A stretch of DNA of 28,620 bases from Nitriliruptoraceae bacterium. Lineage in GTDB: Bacteria > Actinomycetota > Nitriliruptoria > Nitriliruptorales > Nitriliruptoraceae. Shown piece by piece: positions 1 through 7,723 of the stretch. Position 1 is the first letter of the stretch. Each line of letters starts with the position of its first letter. The stretch is from the NCBI GenBank assembly GCA_007134165.1, contig SLLJ01000327.1, positions 1-28,620 of the forward strand, written 5' to 3'. Both the position numbers and the translations under genes were made by a program. The notes under the pieces were generated by a model, which had not been told where the DNA came from, did not search any database, and saw only the letters and a list, made by a program, of their open reading frames with translations.

Positions 1-407
1 GCAGCCTCCGGGTCCAGCCCCGCGGGCCGCACCTGCGCCGGGTAGCCGATGTCGAGTTCGGGGCCGAGTGCGACGCAGACCTGCTCGGCGTGCACCAGTG
101 CCCCGGGGCCCACCTCGACGACCTCGCCGACGAACTCGTAGCCCAGCGGCCTACCCGGCAACGGGTCATCGGTCGTGGCGTCGTCGTCCGCACCCGGGTC
201 ACGGGGAATGAAGCGCCGTGACCCGGGGTCGAGGTCGAGGTCGGCGAACGGGGAACTGCCCCGCACCAGGTGCAGTTCGGTTCCATGGCTCACTCCGCTG
301 ACCACGGCCCGCGGGCGCACTTCACCGGGTCCCGGCGCCCGCACCGGTGCGAGCGCCAACACGAGCGGTCCGGGTCCGAGCAGACGCAGGGCGCGGGGTG
401 CGGTCAA
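1..407 (-). CDS. Medium-chain (zinc-type) dehydrogenase, 3' part outside the window
   Basis: The N-terminal 135 or so residues of a medium-chain dehydrogenase/reductase of the BchC-like or threonine-dehydrogenase-like kind; the gene runs off the left edge. Visible are a GroES-like N-terminal fold with RAVVSGVSHGTELHLVRG (the family's substrate-domain strand with a conserved SxGTE) and PLGYEFVGEVVEVGPGA, the usual GYE.VG.V..VG turn. I start it at a TTG (407) that overlaps the stop of the upstream oxidoreductase by 4 bases (TTGA), which fits the coupling seen throughout this operon; no good ribosome binding site precedes it. An acidic, Asp-rich insertion lies between residues 55 and 85. Members of this family often sit beside Gfo/Idh/MocA oxidoreductases, as here. 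The catalytic part is not visible, so substrate and zinc content cannot be judged. Confidence 0.75.
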   Translation of the reverse strand, partial: MTAPRALRLLGPGPLVLALAPVRAPGPGEVRPRAVVSGVSHGTELHLVRGSSPFADLDLDPGSRRFIPRDPGADDDATTDDPLPGRPLGYEFVGEVVEVGPGALVHAEQVCVALGPELDIGYPAQVRPAGLDPEA

Positions 408-1402
408 GGTGCGGGGTCGAGCGCGACCGGCGTACCGAGTTCAGCCGAACGGGCTGCGGCCAGCGCCACCCGGGTGGCGGCCAGGCCGTCGTGGCCGGTC
501 ACCGCCGGCGGGCGCTCCTCACGCAGGACGCCGACGAAGTCGTCGATCAGGCCCTGGTTGGCGTCCGAACCCCACTCCGGCCAGGCCAGTGGCCCGTCGC
601 TGCCGCCGTGCACGGTGAGGCGCTGGGCAAAGGCGTCGACCCCGACCACCCCCTCGGAGGCCACCAGATCCAGGCGCAGCCCACCCCAGGTCGGGTAGAC
701 GTCGGGTTTGCTCCACGAGCAGTCGATGCTCGCGAAGACTCCCGAGGCGAAGGTCAACAGGACCACGCCCCCGGTCTCCACGGTCACGGTCGGGGCGTGC
801 AGCAGCCGGTTGGTGGCGGCGTAGACCTCCACCACCTCGTCGTCGAGGTACCAACGCAGCACGTCGGCGAGGTGCACGACGTGGTCCATGAGCGCCCCGC
901 CGCCCGAGCGGGTTGGTTCCACGAACCAGGCCCGGTGGCGCATCGGCAGCTCACCCTGGTTGGTGCCCATCGCCGCCTGGACCTCGCCCAGCACCCCGGC
1001 GCCCAGCAGGTCGGCGACCTCGCGCATCGGCGGGCTGTAACGCATCGGGAAGGCGGTCAGCAGCGGCACCCCGGCGCGCTCGCAGGCGGCGACCAGCGCC
1101 TTCGCGTCGTCCTCGGTGGTGGCCAGGGGCTTCTCGCACAGCACGCCGAGCCCGGCGGCGGCCACCCCCTCGACATCCCGCCGGTGCGCGGCGGTCTCGG
1201 AGCACACCACCACCCCGTCGAGGTCCCGGGACAGCAGTTCGTCGGTCGAGTCGACCCACGGCACCCCGTGCGCCGTGCACCAGGCCCGACCCCGCCCGGG
1301 GTCGTCGTCGGTGAGGCCCACCACCTCGGCGCCGGCGGCGCGCAGGTTGGCGACGTAGGCGTCCACGTGCAGGTGGGCGGCGGACAGCAGGCCGATCCTC
1401 AT
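404..1402 (-). CDS. Gfo/Idh/MocA-family oxidoreductase (second copy)
   Basis: A 332-residue NAD(P)-dependent sugar or polyol oxidoreductase. The family marker CEKPL is at residues 89-93 with the catalytic lysine at 91, and the C-terminal domain has the SGGGALMDHVVHLADVLRW stretch, in which the conserved aspartate and histidine of the family are present. The nucleotide-binding turn is odd: the N-terminus reads MRIGLLSAAHLHVDAY instead of a GxGxxG loop, so cofactor binding may differ from its neighbour. It starts at an ATG overlapping the previous gene's stop (ATGA) and overlaps the following dehydrogenase by 4 bases, so all three are likely translated together. The place in a sugar-uptake operon suggests oxidation or epimerisation of an imported (amino)sugar; the substrate is not deducible. 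Confidence 0.88.
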   Translation of the reverse strand: MRIGLLSAAHLHVDAYVANLRAAGAEVVGLTDDDPGRGRAWCTAHGVPWVDSTDELLSRDLDGVVVCSETAAHRRDVEGVAAAGLGVLCEKPLATTEDDAKALVAACERAGVPLLTAFPMRYSPPMREVADLLGAGVLGEVQAAMGTNQGELPMRHRAWFVEPTRSGGGALMDHVVHLADVLRWYLDDEVVEVYAATNRLLHAPTVTVETGGVVLLTFASGVFASIDCSWSKPDVYPTWGGLRLDLVASEGVVGVDAFAQRLTVHGGSDGPLAWPEWGSDANQGLIDDFVGVLREERPPAVTGHDGLAATRVALAAARSAELGTPVALDPAP

Positions 1403-2400
1403 GCGGGCACCTCCAGGGGCGCGACGGACTCGACCCGGCCACCGTGCAGCGAGCGCTCCGCGGCCTCGGCCATCAGCAGGGCCGCCAGCCCGTCCTCAGC
1501 GCGGACCACCGGCTCGGTCTGCCCGCGCAGCACGGCCAGGAAGTGGCGCAACTCGGTGGTGTAGGGCGACTCGGCCATCGGGCTGCCCGGGATCGGGACA
1601 TCCGCCAGATCCTCGGTTGGGGCCATGATCGTGCGCACGGGGGCGTCACGGTCGGAGTCGTGATCGAGGACTCCGGTGGTGCCCGCCACCTCGAAACGCG
1701 TGCGGAACACCGGAGCCGGGTACGCCCAGGACGCCTCGACGTGCGTGATCGCGCCTTGCTCGTGGGTCAGCACCGCCAGGCAGTGGTCGGGGCCGGACCC
1801 GGGGCGCAGCGTCGCCCGTGAGCGGGCCAGGACCCGGGTCACCGGGCCGGCCAGCCACCGGGCCTGGTCGAGGTCGTGGATCATGAGGTCGAGCAGCAGC
1901 CCACCTGACCGGGCGGGGTCGGCGAACCAGTCGTCGTCGCGGCCCTTGGGGGCGTAGCTCGCGCGGGTGAAGCGCAGCACGGCGGGCACCCCGATCGCGC
2001 CCCGGTCCACGGTGTGCTTGGCCAGCGCGTACTCGGGGAAGAAGCGCACCACGTGTCCGACGTGCAGTTGCACCCCGGCGTCGCGGCAGGCGGTGATCAT
2101 GGCCCGTGCCTGCGCCGAGGTGCGGGCCAGAGGCTTCTCGCAGATCACGTGCCGGCCGGCGGCCGCTGCCGCCAGCGTGAGGTCGTGGTGCAGGTCGGTG
2201 GGTGCACACACGTCGACGACGTCAACGAGGTCGAGCAGTTCCTCGAGGGTGGCGCAGGCCCGTGCGCCGTGGCGTGCGGCCAACTCGGTGGGTGCCTCCC
2301 CCGGCTCGGCGCAGACCGCGACGAGCTCGGCGTCGGTGGCGGCCCAGCCCTCCGCGTGCACCGTGCCCATCGAGCCGGCGCCGACGATCCCGATCCTCAC
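1399..2400 (-). CDS. Gfo/Idh/MocA-family oxidoreductase (first copy)
   Basis: A 333-residue dehydrogenase of the glucose-fructose oxidoreductase / inositol dehydrogenase family. It has a canonical Rossmann loop GAGSMG at residues 7-12, the EKP motif at 88-90 (Lys89 catalytic in the family) and GGLLLDLMIHDLDQARWL in the C-terminal domain, where Asp171 and His175 are the expected substrate/catalytic residues. Length is normal. The GTG start overlaps the stop of the upstream permease (GTGA). It is only distantly like the next gene, so the two are not a recent duplication; they may catalyse successive or opposed redox steps. Role in the cytoplasm on a sugar delivered by the ABC transporter is inferred from position; the exact substrate is unknown. 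Confidence 0.9.
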   Translation of the reverse strand: MRIGIVGAGSMGTVHAEGWAATDAELVAVCAEPGEAPTELAARHGARACATLEELLDLVDVVDVCAPTDLHHDLTLAAAAAGRHVICEKPLARTSAQARAMITACRDAGVQLHVGHVVRFFPEYALAKHTVDRGAIGVPAVLRFTRASYAPKGRDDDWFADPARSGGLLLDLMIHDLDQARWLAGPVTRVLARSRATLRPGSGPDHCLAVLTHEQGAITHVEASWAYPAPVFRTRFEVAGTTGVLDHDSDRDAPVRTIMAPTEDLADVPIPGSPMAESPYTTELRHFLAVLRGQTEPVVRAEDGLAALLMAEAAERSLHGGRVESVAPLEVPA

Positions 2401-3296
2401 TTTATCGCTCCTTGCGTCAGGCCCCGCATGAACTGCTTGGAGAAGATGATGTACAGCGCGAGCATCGGCAGCATGGCCAGCGTCAGCACCGCGAGCACGG
2501 CGTTCCAGTCACTGACGAACTGCCCGAGGAACAGCTGCGCACCCAGGGTGACCGTGCGCACGCTCTCGCCGGGGGTCAAGATCAGCGGGAACCACAGGTC
2601 GTTCCAGATCGGCAGCATCGTGAACACCCCGATGGCTGCCAGCCCTGGGCGGATCAGGGGCATCGCGAGACGATAGACCCAGTACTCGCTGGCGCCGTCG
2701 ACGCGGGCGGCCTCCTTGAGGTCGCGCGGGACCTGTCGGAAGAACAGGCCGAGCACGAACACCGCCAGGGGCAGGCCCATGGCGGTGTACACCAGGATCA
2801 GCCCGAGCAGCGAGTTCACCAGGCTGAGGTCCACCAGCAGGCGCAGGATGCTCACCGTTCCCAGCCGGATGGGGATCATGATGCCCAGCGCCAGGTACAG
2901 CGCCAGCAGGGTGTTGCCCCAGAAGCGGTACTCGCTGAGGGCGAAGGCCGCCATCGAACCCAGCAGCAGCACCAGCAGCACGCTGACCACGGTCACCACG
3001 AAGCTGTTGAGGAAGTACAACTCGAAGCGGGAGCGCTCGAACACCGTCTGGTAGCCGACCAGCGAGAAGGTCTCGGCGGTGGGCAGCCGGAAGGGTTCGC
3101 TGAAGATGGCCCGGCGCTCCTTCATCGAGTTCATCACGATCATGGCGATCGGTGCCAGCGCCACGAGCGTGTAGCCGATCAGGACCAGGTGGGGCATCGC
3201 CGCGCCCAGCCGGCGGCGCCAGGTCGGCTGGTGGCGGACCGGGTGGTGGGCCCCGGGGGCCGAGTGGGGGCGGGCGGTGGTGGTCGCGGTGGCCAT
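2397..3296 (-). CDS. CUT1 sugar ABC transporter permease, MalG type
   Basis: A 299-residue inner-membrane permease with a short cytoplasmic N-terminus, then about six hydrophobic segments. The cytoplasmic EAA loop that docks the ATPase reads DLKEAARVDGASEYWVYRL followed by PLIRPG, close to the MalG consensus. A longer reading frame exists upstream, but the ATG at 3296 is preceded by GGGAG with a six-base gap and lies 11 bases after the stop of the partner permease, so I use it. It forms the membrane channel with the MalF-type gene before it and works with the lipoprotein encoded further upstream. No ATP-binding gene is in the cluster; as with many actinobacterial CUT1 systems a shared MsiK-like ATPase elsewhere probably energises it (inference). 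Confidence 0.92.
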   Translation of the reverse strand: MATATTTARPHSAPGAHHPVRHQPTWRRRLGAAMPHLVLIGYTLVALAPIAMIVMNSMKERRAIFSEPFRLPTAETFSLVGYQTVFERSRFELYFLNSFVVTVVSVLLVLLLGSMAAFALSEYRFWGNTLLALYLALGIMIPIRLGTVSILRLLVDLSLVNSLLGLILVYTAMGLPLAVFVLGLFFRQVPRDLKEAARVDGASEYWVYRLAMPLIRPGLAAIGVFTMLPIWNDLWFPLILTPGESVRTVTLGAQLFLGQFVSDWNAVLAVLTLAMLPMLALYIIFSKQFMRGLTQGAIK

Positions 3297-3307
3297 CGAT
3301 CGCTCCC

Positions 3308-4207
3308 TCACAGCTCGTAGGTCTCGACCCGGCGCTGCCAGCCGAAGAAGTACAGCAGCACGCCGGCCAGGATCAGCAGGAACATGAAGGTGGCCACGGT
3401 CGCCCCCATGGTGCTCGAGCCGCGCTGGAGTTGGAAGCCGAAGAAGGTCCGGAAGAACAGCGTTCCCATGATGTCGGTGGAGAAGTCGGGCCCGGCCAGC
3501 GCCCCCTTGACGGTGTAGATCAGGTCGAAGGCGTTCATGTTGGCGACGTAGGTCACGACCGTGACCATGCCCACGGTCGGCAGCAGCAGCGGGAACTTGA
3601 TGCGCCAGAACACCTGCCAGTCGTTGGCGCCGTCGACGTAGGCGGCCTCGACCAGGTCGTCGGGGATCGAGATCAGCACGGCGTAGAACAGCAGCATCGG
3701 GATGCCCACGTACTGCCACACGCTCATCAGCGACAGCGTGATCAGGGCAGTCGAGGACCGGCCGAGCAACGGGGTCTGCACGAAGCCCCACAGCGGTGAG
3801 AGGATCAGCTGCCAGATGAAGCCCACGATCACCACGCTGAGCGTGGTGGGGATGAAGATCAGGGTGCGGTACACGGCGCGTCCGCGCAGGGTCGGCGAGG
3901 CGAGCAGCGCGGCCAGCAGCAGCCCGATGGGGTTCTGCACCACGAAGTGCACGGCGAAGAAGACCAGGTTGTTGCCGACCGCGTTCCAGAAGCGTGCGGA
4001 GAGCAGGTCGTCACCGAGCAGCAGGCGGAAGTTGTCGAACCCGACGAACACCTCCCGGCCATCCACCACGCCGAACAGCGACAGCCGCAGCGAGTCGAGC
4101 AGCGGGTAGACCATGAACAGGGTGTAGATCACCACCGCCGGGGCGAGGAAGACCAGCACGTGGGTACGTCGACGACGTCGGCGGGCAGGGGCCACGGTGG
4201 CGCTCAT
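3308..4207 (-). CDS. CUT1 sugar ABC transporter permease, MalF type
   Basis: A 299-residue permease that begins with a basic stretch (RRRRRR, residues 9-14) followed by six predicted membrane segments. The EAA loop reads DDLVEAAYVDGANDWQVFWR followed by KFPLLLP, the standard form for a sugar permease of the CUT1 class. It pairs with the MalG-type gene 11 bases downstream to form a heterodimeric channel in the cytoplasmic membrane. It is separated from the upstream binding-protein gene by about 90 bases that contain a strong stem-loop, which may lower permease expression relative to the binding protein. Substrate is most likely an amino sugar or its oligosaccharide, judged from the nagA and kinase genes in the operon. 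Confidence 0.92.
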   Translation of the reverse strand: MSATVAPARRRRRRTHVLVFLAPAVVIYTLFMVYPLLDSLRLSLFGVVDGREVFVGFDNFRLLLGDDLLSARFWNAVGNNLVFFAVHFVVQNPIGLLLAALLASPTLRGRAVYRTLIFIPTTLSVVIVGFIWQLILSPLWGFVQTPLLGRSSTALITLSLMSVWQYVGIPMLLFYAVLISIPDDLVEAAYVDGANDWQVFWRIKFPLLLPTVGMVTVVTYVANMNAFDLIYTVKGALAGPDFSTDIMGTLFFRTFFGFQLQRGSSTMGATVATFMFLLILAGVLLYFFGWQRRVETYEL

Positions 4208-4234
4208 GCACGGCTCTCCAGGCGCTGGTGTGGT

Positions 4235-4284
4235 CCCCCGGGGGGGCTGCTGGCGCCGTTGCGCGGTCGCCGAGCCCCCCGGGG
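4235..4284 (-). terminator. Intercistronic GC stem-loop after the binding-protein gene
   Basis: An inverted repeat of about 12 pairs, arms near 4236-4248 and 4273-4284 (C4-5, G6-7, CT against AG, C6, G4), with a one-base bulge and a loop of about 24 bases. It lies between the stop of the lipoprotein gene (4299) and the start of the first permease (4207). There is no T-run after it, so it is more likely a partial terminator or an mRNA-end stabiliser than a full stop, comparable in position to the stem-loops after malE-type genes. Confidence 0.5.
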
Positions 4285-4298
4285 CGCGGGATTGCGGA

Positions 4299-5672
4299 TC
4301 AGCCCTGCTGCGGCTCGTACCACCGCTCGAGGCCGTCCTGGACGCGCTCCGCCGCCTCCTCGGGCGTGAGCGTGCCGTTGATCACCTGCGCAGAGACGTC
4401 CCACAGTTCGTTCTCGAGGTTGGGTTCGCCACGCGAGAGGATCTGGTAGCTGTTGCGGATCGAGGTGTCGCACTGCTCGCGCCAGTCGAGGAACTCCTGG
4501 GCCAGCGGGTCGGTCAGCTCGAAGTCGACGTTGGCCAGGCTGAAGAAGCCGGGAACCTCGTTGGAGTACAGCTCGGCGAACTCCGCGGTGGTGGTCCACT
4601 CGAGGAAGGTACGCACGGCCTCGGGGTGCTCGGTGTCGGCGTTCATGCCGATGCCGATGTCGGTGTGGTCGCTGATCACGCAGGTGTCGGTCCCTTCGGG
4701 CACCGGCGGCAGGAACGCGCCGAGCTCGAAGTCCGCCTGCTCACGGAACAGTGCGATCTCCCACGACCCGGTCGGGTAGATGGCGGCCTGACCGAGGGTG
4801 AAGAGGTTCTGGGCATCCGGATAGGTGATCGACTCGAAGCCCGCCGGCAGGTACTCCGCCCAGCGCGAGAGTTCCTCGAACACCGCCACGTACTGCGGGT
4901 CGGTCAGGGCCTCCTCGCCGTTGATCAGCGCGAGCCGGCCGGTCTCGCCGTCCCAGTAGTTCGGACCGATGTTCTGGAAGCCCATGGTCGCGGCCTCCCA
5001 CTGGTCGGCGGTGCCCATCGCCATGGGGGCATAGGTGCCGTCCTCGGCGATCGCGTCGAGCACGTCGTAGAACTCCGCCTCGGTGGTCGGCTCGGAGAGT
5101 CCGAGCTCCTCGAAGGCGTCGGCGTTGTACATGAAGCCGTGGATGACCGAGGCCATCGGCACACAGAACACGTCCGAGCCGTCGTCGGTGATCCAGGCAC
5201 TGCGCGCCACGTCGTCGAAGTTCTCCATGCCGGGCAGGTCGTTGAGCGAGTTCAGGAAACCGTCCTCGAACAGCGCCAGCGAGACATCGAACGGGCGGCA
5301 GGTGATCAGGTCACCCGCCGCACCACCGGCGAGCTTGGCCTCGAGGGCCGCGTTGTACTCGTCGGGGGCGGTGGGCTGGAACTGCACGCGGATGCCGGGC
5401 TCCTGTTCGTGGAAGGCGGGCAGGATCACGTCCTCCCAGATCGGCAGGTCGTCGTTGCGCCAACTCTCGATCACCAGGGTGACCTGCTCGCCGTCGGCCT
5501 CGGGCTCATCGGCGGGCTCGTCGGCAGGGTCGTCGGCAGCGTCGTCGGCAGCGTCGTCGGCGGGTTGCTCGGCGGGGTCGTCCCCGGTCTCCCGCGGATC
5601 CTCGCTCTCTCCGCACGCTGCCAGCACCAGCGCCGCAGCCAGCGCGCTGATGATGACCGATCGTGTCCTCAT
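4299..5672 (-). CDS. Lipoprotein sugar-binding protein of the CUT1 ABC transporter
   Basis: A 457-residue extracellular solute-binding protein (family 1). The N-terminus has two arginines, a hydrophobic stretch and a lipobox ending LAAC with Cys20 as the lipidated residue, so it should be anchored to the outer face of the membrane. Residues 21-55 form an acidic, repetitive linker rich in Asp, Glu, Pro and Ala, encoded by short near-repeats of gtcgtcggcagc. The rest is a typical binding-protein fold. An in-frame upstream start exists at 5723, but the ATG at 5672 is preceded by GGAG with a seven-base gap and gives a proper signal peptide. It captures the sugar for the two permeases downstream. 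Stem-loops lie on both sides of the gene. The ligand cannot be read from sequence; the operon suggests N-acetylglucosamine, chito-oligosaccharides or a related amino sugar. Confidence 0.92.
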   Translation of the reverse strand: MRTRSVIISALAAALVLAACGESEDPRETGDDPAEQPADDAADDAADDPADEPADEPEADGEQVTLVIESWRNDDLPIWEDVILPAFHEQEPGIRVQFQPTAPDEYNAALEAKLAGGAAGDLITCRPFDVSLALFEDGFLNSLNDLPGMENFDDVARSAWITDDGSDVFCVPMASVIHGFMYNADAFEELGLSEPTTEAEFYDVLDAIAEDGTYAPMAMGTADQWEAATMGFQNIGPNYWDGETGRLALINGEEALTDPQYVAVFEELSRWAEYLPAGFESITYPDAQNLFTLGQAAIYPTGSWEIALFREQADFELGAFLPPVPEGTDTCVISDHTDIGIGMNADTEHPEAVRTFLEWTTTAEFAELYSNEVPGFFSLANVDFELTDPLAQEFLDWREQCDTSIRNSYQILSRGEPNLENELWDVSAQVINGTLTPEEAAERVQDGLERWYEPQQG

Positions 5673-5700
5673 CGGTTGTCTCCTCGAAAGGGTGGAACGG

Positions 5701-5724
5701 GGTGCGAACGGGGGCGTTCGCACC
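5701..5724 (-). terminator. Perfect 9-bp stem-loop between nagA and the binding-protein gene
   Basis: GGTGCGAAC (5701-5709) and GTTCGCACC (5716-5724) are exact inverted repeats around a six-base loop. The hairpin begins five bases after the nagA stop and ends about 30 bases before the lipoprotein start. No T-tract follows. A partial terminator, processing site or 5' stabiliser for the transporter mRNA are all possible. Confidence 0.5.
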
Positions 5725-5729
5725 GGTGG

Positions 5730-6998
5730 TCAGCCTCCGGCGGGGTCCGCCGTCAGCGGTCGGGATCCAGGGGTCGGGTCGGGGCGCGGATCGGTGCTGG
5801 GATCGGTGCCCGGACCCCGGCGCTCGGGTGGGCGCTGCGCTGCGGCACGGTGCACGAGCCGCCCCCCCACGATCGTGGCCAGGACCTCCAGGGCGTCGTC
5901 GAGCACGACCAGGTCGGCATCGGCGCCGGCGATCAGGCTGCCCTTGCGGTCCTGGACACCGATCGCCCGCGCCGGGGTGCGGCTCACGGTCGGCCACAGT
6001 TGCTCGAGGCCGAGCCCGGTGGCCGCGACCAGGGTTCGCAGCGCCCGGTCCAGGGTCAGCACGCTGCCCGCGAGGGCGCCATCGGGCAGGCGCACAGCAC
6101 CGTCACGCACCTCGACGGTGCGCCCGCCGATGCGGAAGGTGCCCTCGGGCCGTCCGGTCGCCCCGATCGCGTCGGTCACCAGCAGCAGCCCGTCGCTGCC
6201 CTTGACGGCATGCACGAGCCGGAGCAGCGCGGGGTGGACGTGGACGCCGTCGGCGATCACTTCGGCGCGCACCTGCGGGTGGTCGAGCACCCCACCCACG
6301 GTGCCCGGCTCGCGGTGGTGCAGCGGGCGCATGGCGTTGCCGGTGTGGGTCGCGTGGCGCACCCCGGCGGCCACCGCGGCCCGGACCTGCTCGAAGGTGG
6401 CATCGGAGTGGCCGATGCTGGCGGTCACCCCGGCCTCGCGGCAGGTGTGCACCAGCGCGAGGTTCTCCTCGATCTCGGGCGCCAGGGTGATCAGGCGCAC
6501 GACCCCGGTCGCGAGGTAGGCCGCGACCTCGTCGGGGTCGGCGGGCCGGATGTCACGCTGGTCCTGGGCTCCGCAGCGCCGGGGGTTGAGGTAGGGGCCC
6601 TCCATGTGGGCGCCGAGCACTCCTGCCCCGGGCAGTGCTCGTCCCCGCAGCTCGGCGATCGTCTCCAGGGCGGCCAGCGTGGCGGGATGGCTGGCGGTCC
6701 AGGTCGTCGGCAGGAACCCGGTCACCCCGTGCCGCGCCTGGTGGGCGGCGATCGCCTCGAGCCCGGCGGGGTCGGCGTCCATGGTGTCGTAGCCGACGGC
6801 CCCGTGCCCGTGGACGTCGAGGAATCCCGGCAGCACCCAGGCCCCGTCGACCGTCAGGCGTTCGGGCAGGTCGGACGGTGGCGAGGTGGAGGCCGGTCCG
6901 ATCGCCGCGATGCGTCCGTCGCGTACCGCGATCCACCCTCCCGGCAGGGTCCCGGTTGGCGTCAGCACCCGGGCATCGGCCACCAGCAGGCTGCTCAC
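5730..6998 (-). CDS. nagA: N-acetylglucosamine-6-phosphate deacetylase
   Basis: A 422-residue amidohydrolase-superfamily enzyme that converts N-acetylglucosamine 6-phosphate to glucosamine 6-phosphate and acetate. Metal and catalytic residues of the family are all present: H63 and H65 in DVHGHG, E133 in GAHMEGPYLNP, H197 in SIGHSDA, H218 in THTGNAMRPL and the catalytic D276 in LLLVTDAIGATG; the spacing closely matches E. coli NagA. I start it at the GTG at 6998, which overlaps the stop of the preceding gene (GTGA) and has GGAGG eight bases upstream; another GTG nine bases earlier is possible. The last 35 or so residues are an unusual Asp/Pro/Arg-rich tail encoded by near-repeats (ggatcggtgc twice), beyond the normal end of the family. 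It anchors the amino-sugar assignment of this operon. Confidence 0.95.
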   Translation of the reverse strand: MSSLLVADARVLTPTGTLPGGWIAVRDGRIAAIGPASTSPPSDLPERLTVDGAWVLPGFLDVHGHGAVGYDTMDADPAGLEAIAAHQARHGVTGFLPTTWTASHPATLAALETIAELRGRALPGAGVLGAHMEGPYLNPRRCGAQDQRDIRPADPDEVAAYLATGVVRLITLAPEIEENLALVHTCREAGVTASIGHSDATFEQVRAAVAAGVRHATHTGNAMRPLHHREPGTVGGVLDHPQVRAEVIADGVHVHPALLRLVHAVKGSDGLLLVTDAIGATGRPEGTFRIGGRTVEVRDGAVRLPDGALAGSVLTLDRALRTLVAATGLGLEQLWPTVSRTPARAIGVQDRKGSLIAGADADLVVLDDALEVLATIVGGRLVHRAAAQRPPERRGPGTDPSTDPRPDPTPGSRPLTADPAGG

Positions 6999-7723
6999 CT
7001 CGTCCACCTCCCACGGTCGCGGTACCGCGCCAGCAGCGGCGCATTGACGTCGGGGCCGTGCTCCAGGTTCTGGCTGGTCAGCACCGGTGCCGCGTGGCCC
7101 TGGGCAGCGAGCACCTCCACGACCCGGCAGGCCATGGCGTGCAGTACGGCGATACCCAGCTGCGTCGACAATGGTCCGATTCCGATCCCGGCGACCTCCA
7201 GGGCGGTGTCACCGGCTGGGGCTCCGGTGTCGATGACCACCTCGGCGAGTTCGTGCAGCCGGTGACCGTCGGGGTGCCGGGAGGCCACGCGGCCGGCGTG
7301 GGCCAGTGAGGTCACGGCCACGACGTGCAGACCACGCTCCCGGCCCTCGCGGGCCAGCTCCACCGGGACCGGGTTGATCCCGGAGTTGGAGACGATCACC
7401 AGCACCTCGCCGGGCTGACAGTCGCTGGCCTCGAGCACGGCCGGGGCGTAGCCGGGCAGGCGCTCGAGGTGGGCGCCCAGCGATCCCGCACCCGGGCCGA
7501 GCGCAGGGTCGGCGATCGCCTGGACCGCGGCCAGTCCGCCAGCGCGCACGGCCAACTCGAGGGCGACCAGCTGGGAGTGTCCGCTGCCGGTCACGTGCAG
7601 CACGCCGCCGTGCCCGATCGAGGTGGCCAGCAGCTGTGCGGCACGCTCGATCGGCTCGTGCTGAGCGCGCAGCCGGTCGATGGCCGATGCCGCGGTCTCC
7701 AGGTAGCGCTCCGCGGCGTTCAT
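6995..7723 (-). CDS. SIS-domain phosphosugar-binding protein, UPF0309-like
   Basis: A 242-residue protein with one sugar-isomerase (SIS) domain. Visible are VTGSGHSQLVALE near residue 45 and IVSNSGINPVPVELA near residue 110, the two phosphosugar-binding Ser/Gly loops, then TSLAHAGRVASRHPDG and a C-terminal helical part with LEHGPDVNAP. This pattern matches the UPF0309 proteins, which have no firmly known reaction. It is much shorter than two-domain GlmS/NagB-II deaminases and lacks the size and signature of MurQ etherases. It is translationally coupled to the kinase before it (ATGA) and to nagA after it (GTGA). It may therefore isomerise, deaminate or cleave a 6-phosphorylated amino sugar in the step nagB would normally perform; that is inference. 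Confidence 0.88.
   Translation of the reverse strand: MNAAERYLETAASAIDRLRAQHEPIERAAQLLATSIGHGGVLHVTGSGHSQLVALELAVRAGGLAAVQAIADPALGPGAGSLGAHLERLPGYAPAVLEASDCQPGEVLVIVSNSGINPVPVELAREGRERGLHVVAVTSLAHAGRVASRHPDGHRLHELAEVVIDTGAPAGDTALEVAGIGIGPLSTQLGIAVLHAMACRVVEVLAAQGHAAPVLTSQNLEHGPDVNAPLLARYRDRGRWTR

Noticed and set aside
5673..5723. Longer start for the binding protein
   Set aside because: It would bury the signal peptide behind 17 residues; the ATG at 5672 has a good ribosome binding site.
4197..7265. Very long plus-strand open frame (1022 codons) opposite the binding protein and nagA
   Set aside because: It lies antisense to well-supported genes and has the Val/Gly/Arg/His-rich make-up of a high-GC shadow frame, with no family motif.
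6995..7723. MurQ (MurNAc-6-phosphate etherase) assignment
   Set aside because: Too short and with the UPF0309 pattern instead of the MurQ signature; kept as a possible activity only.
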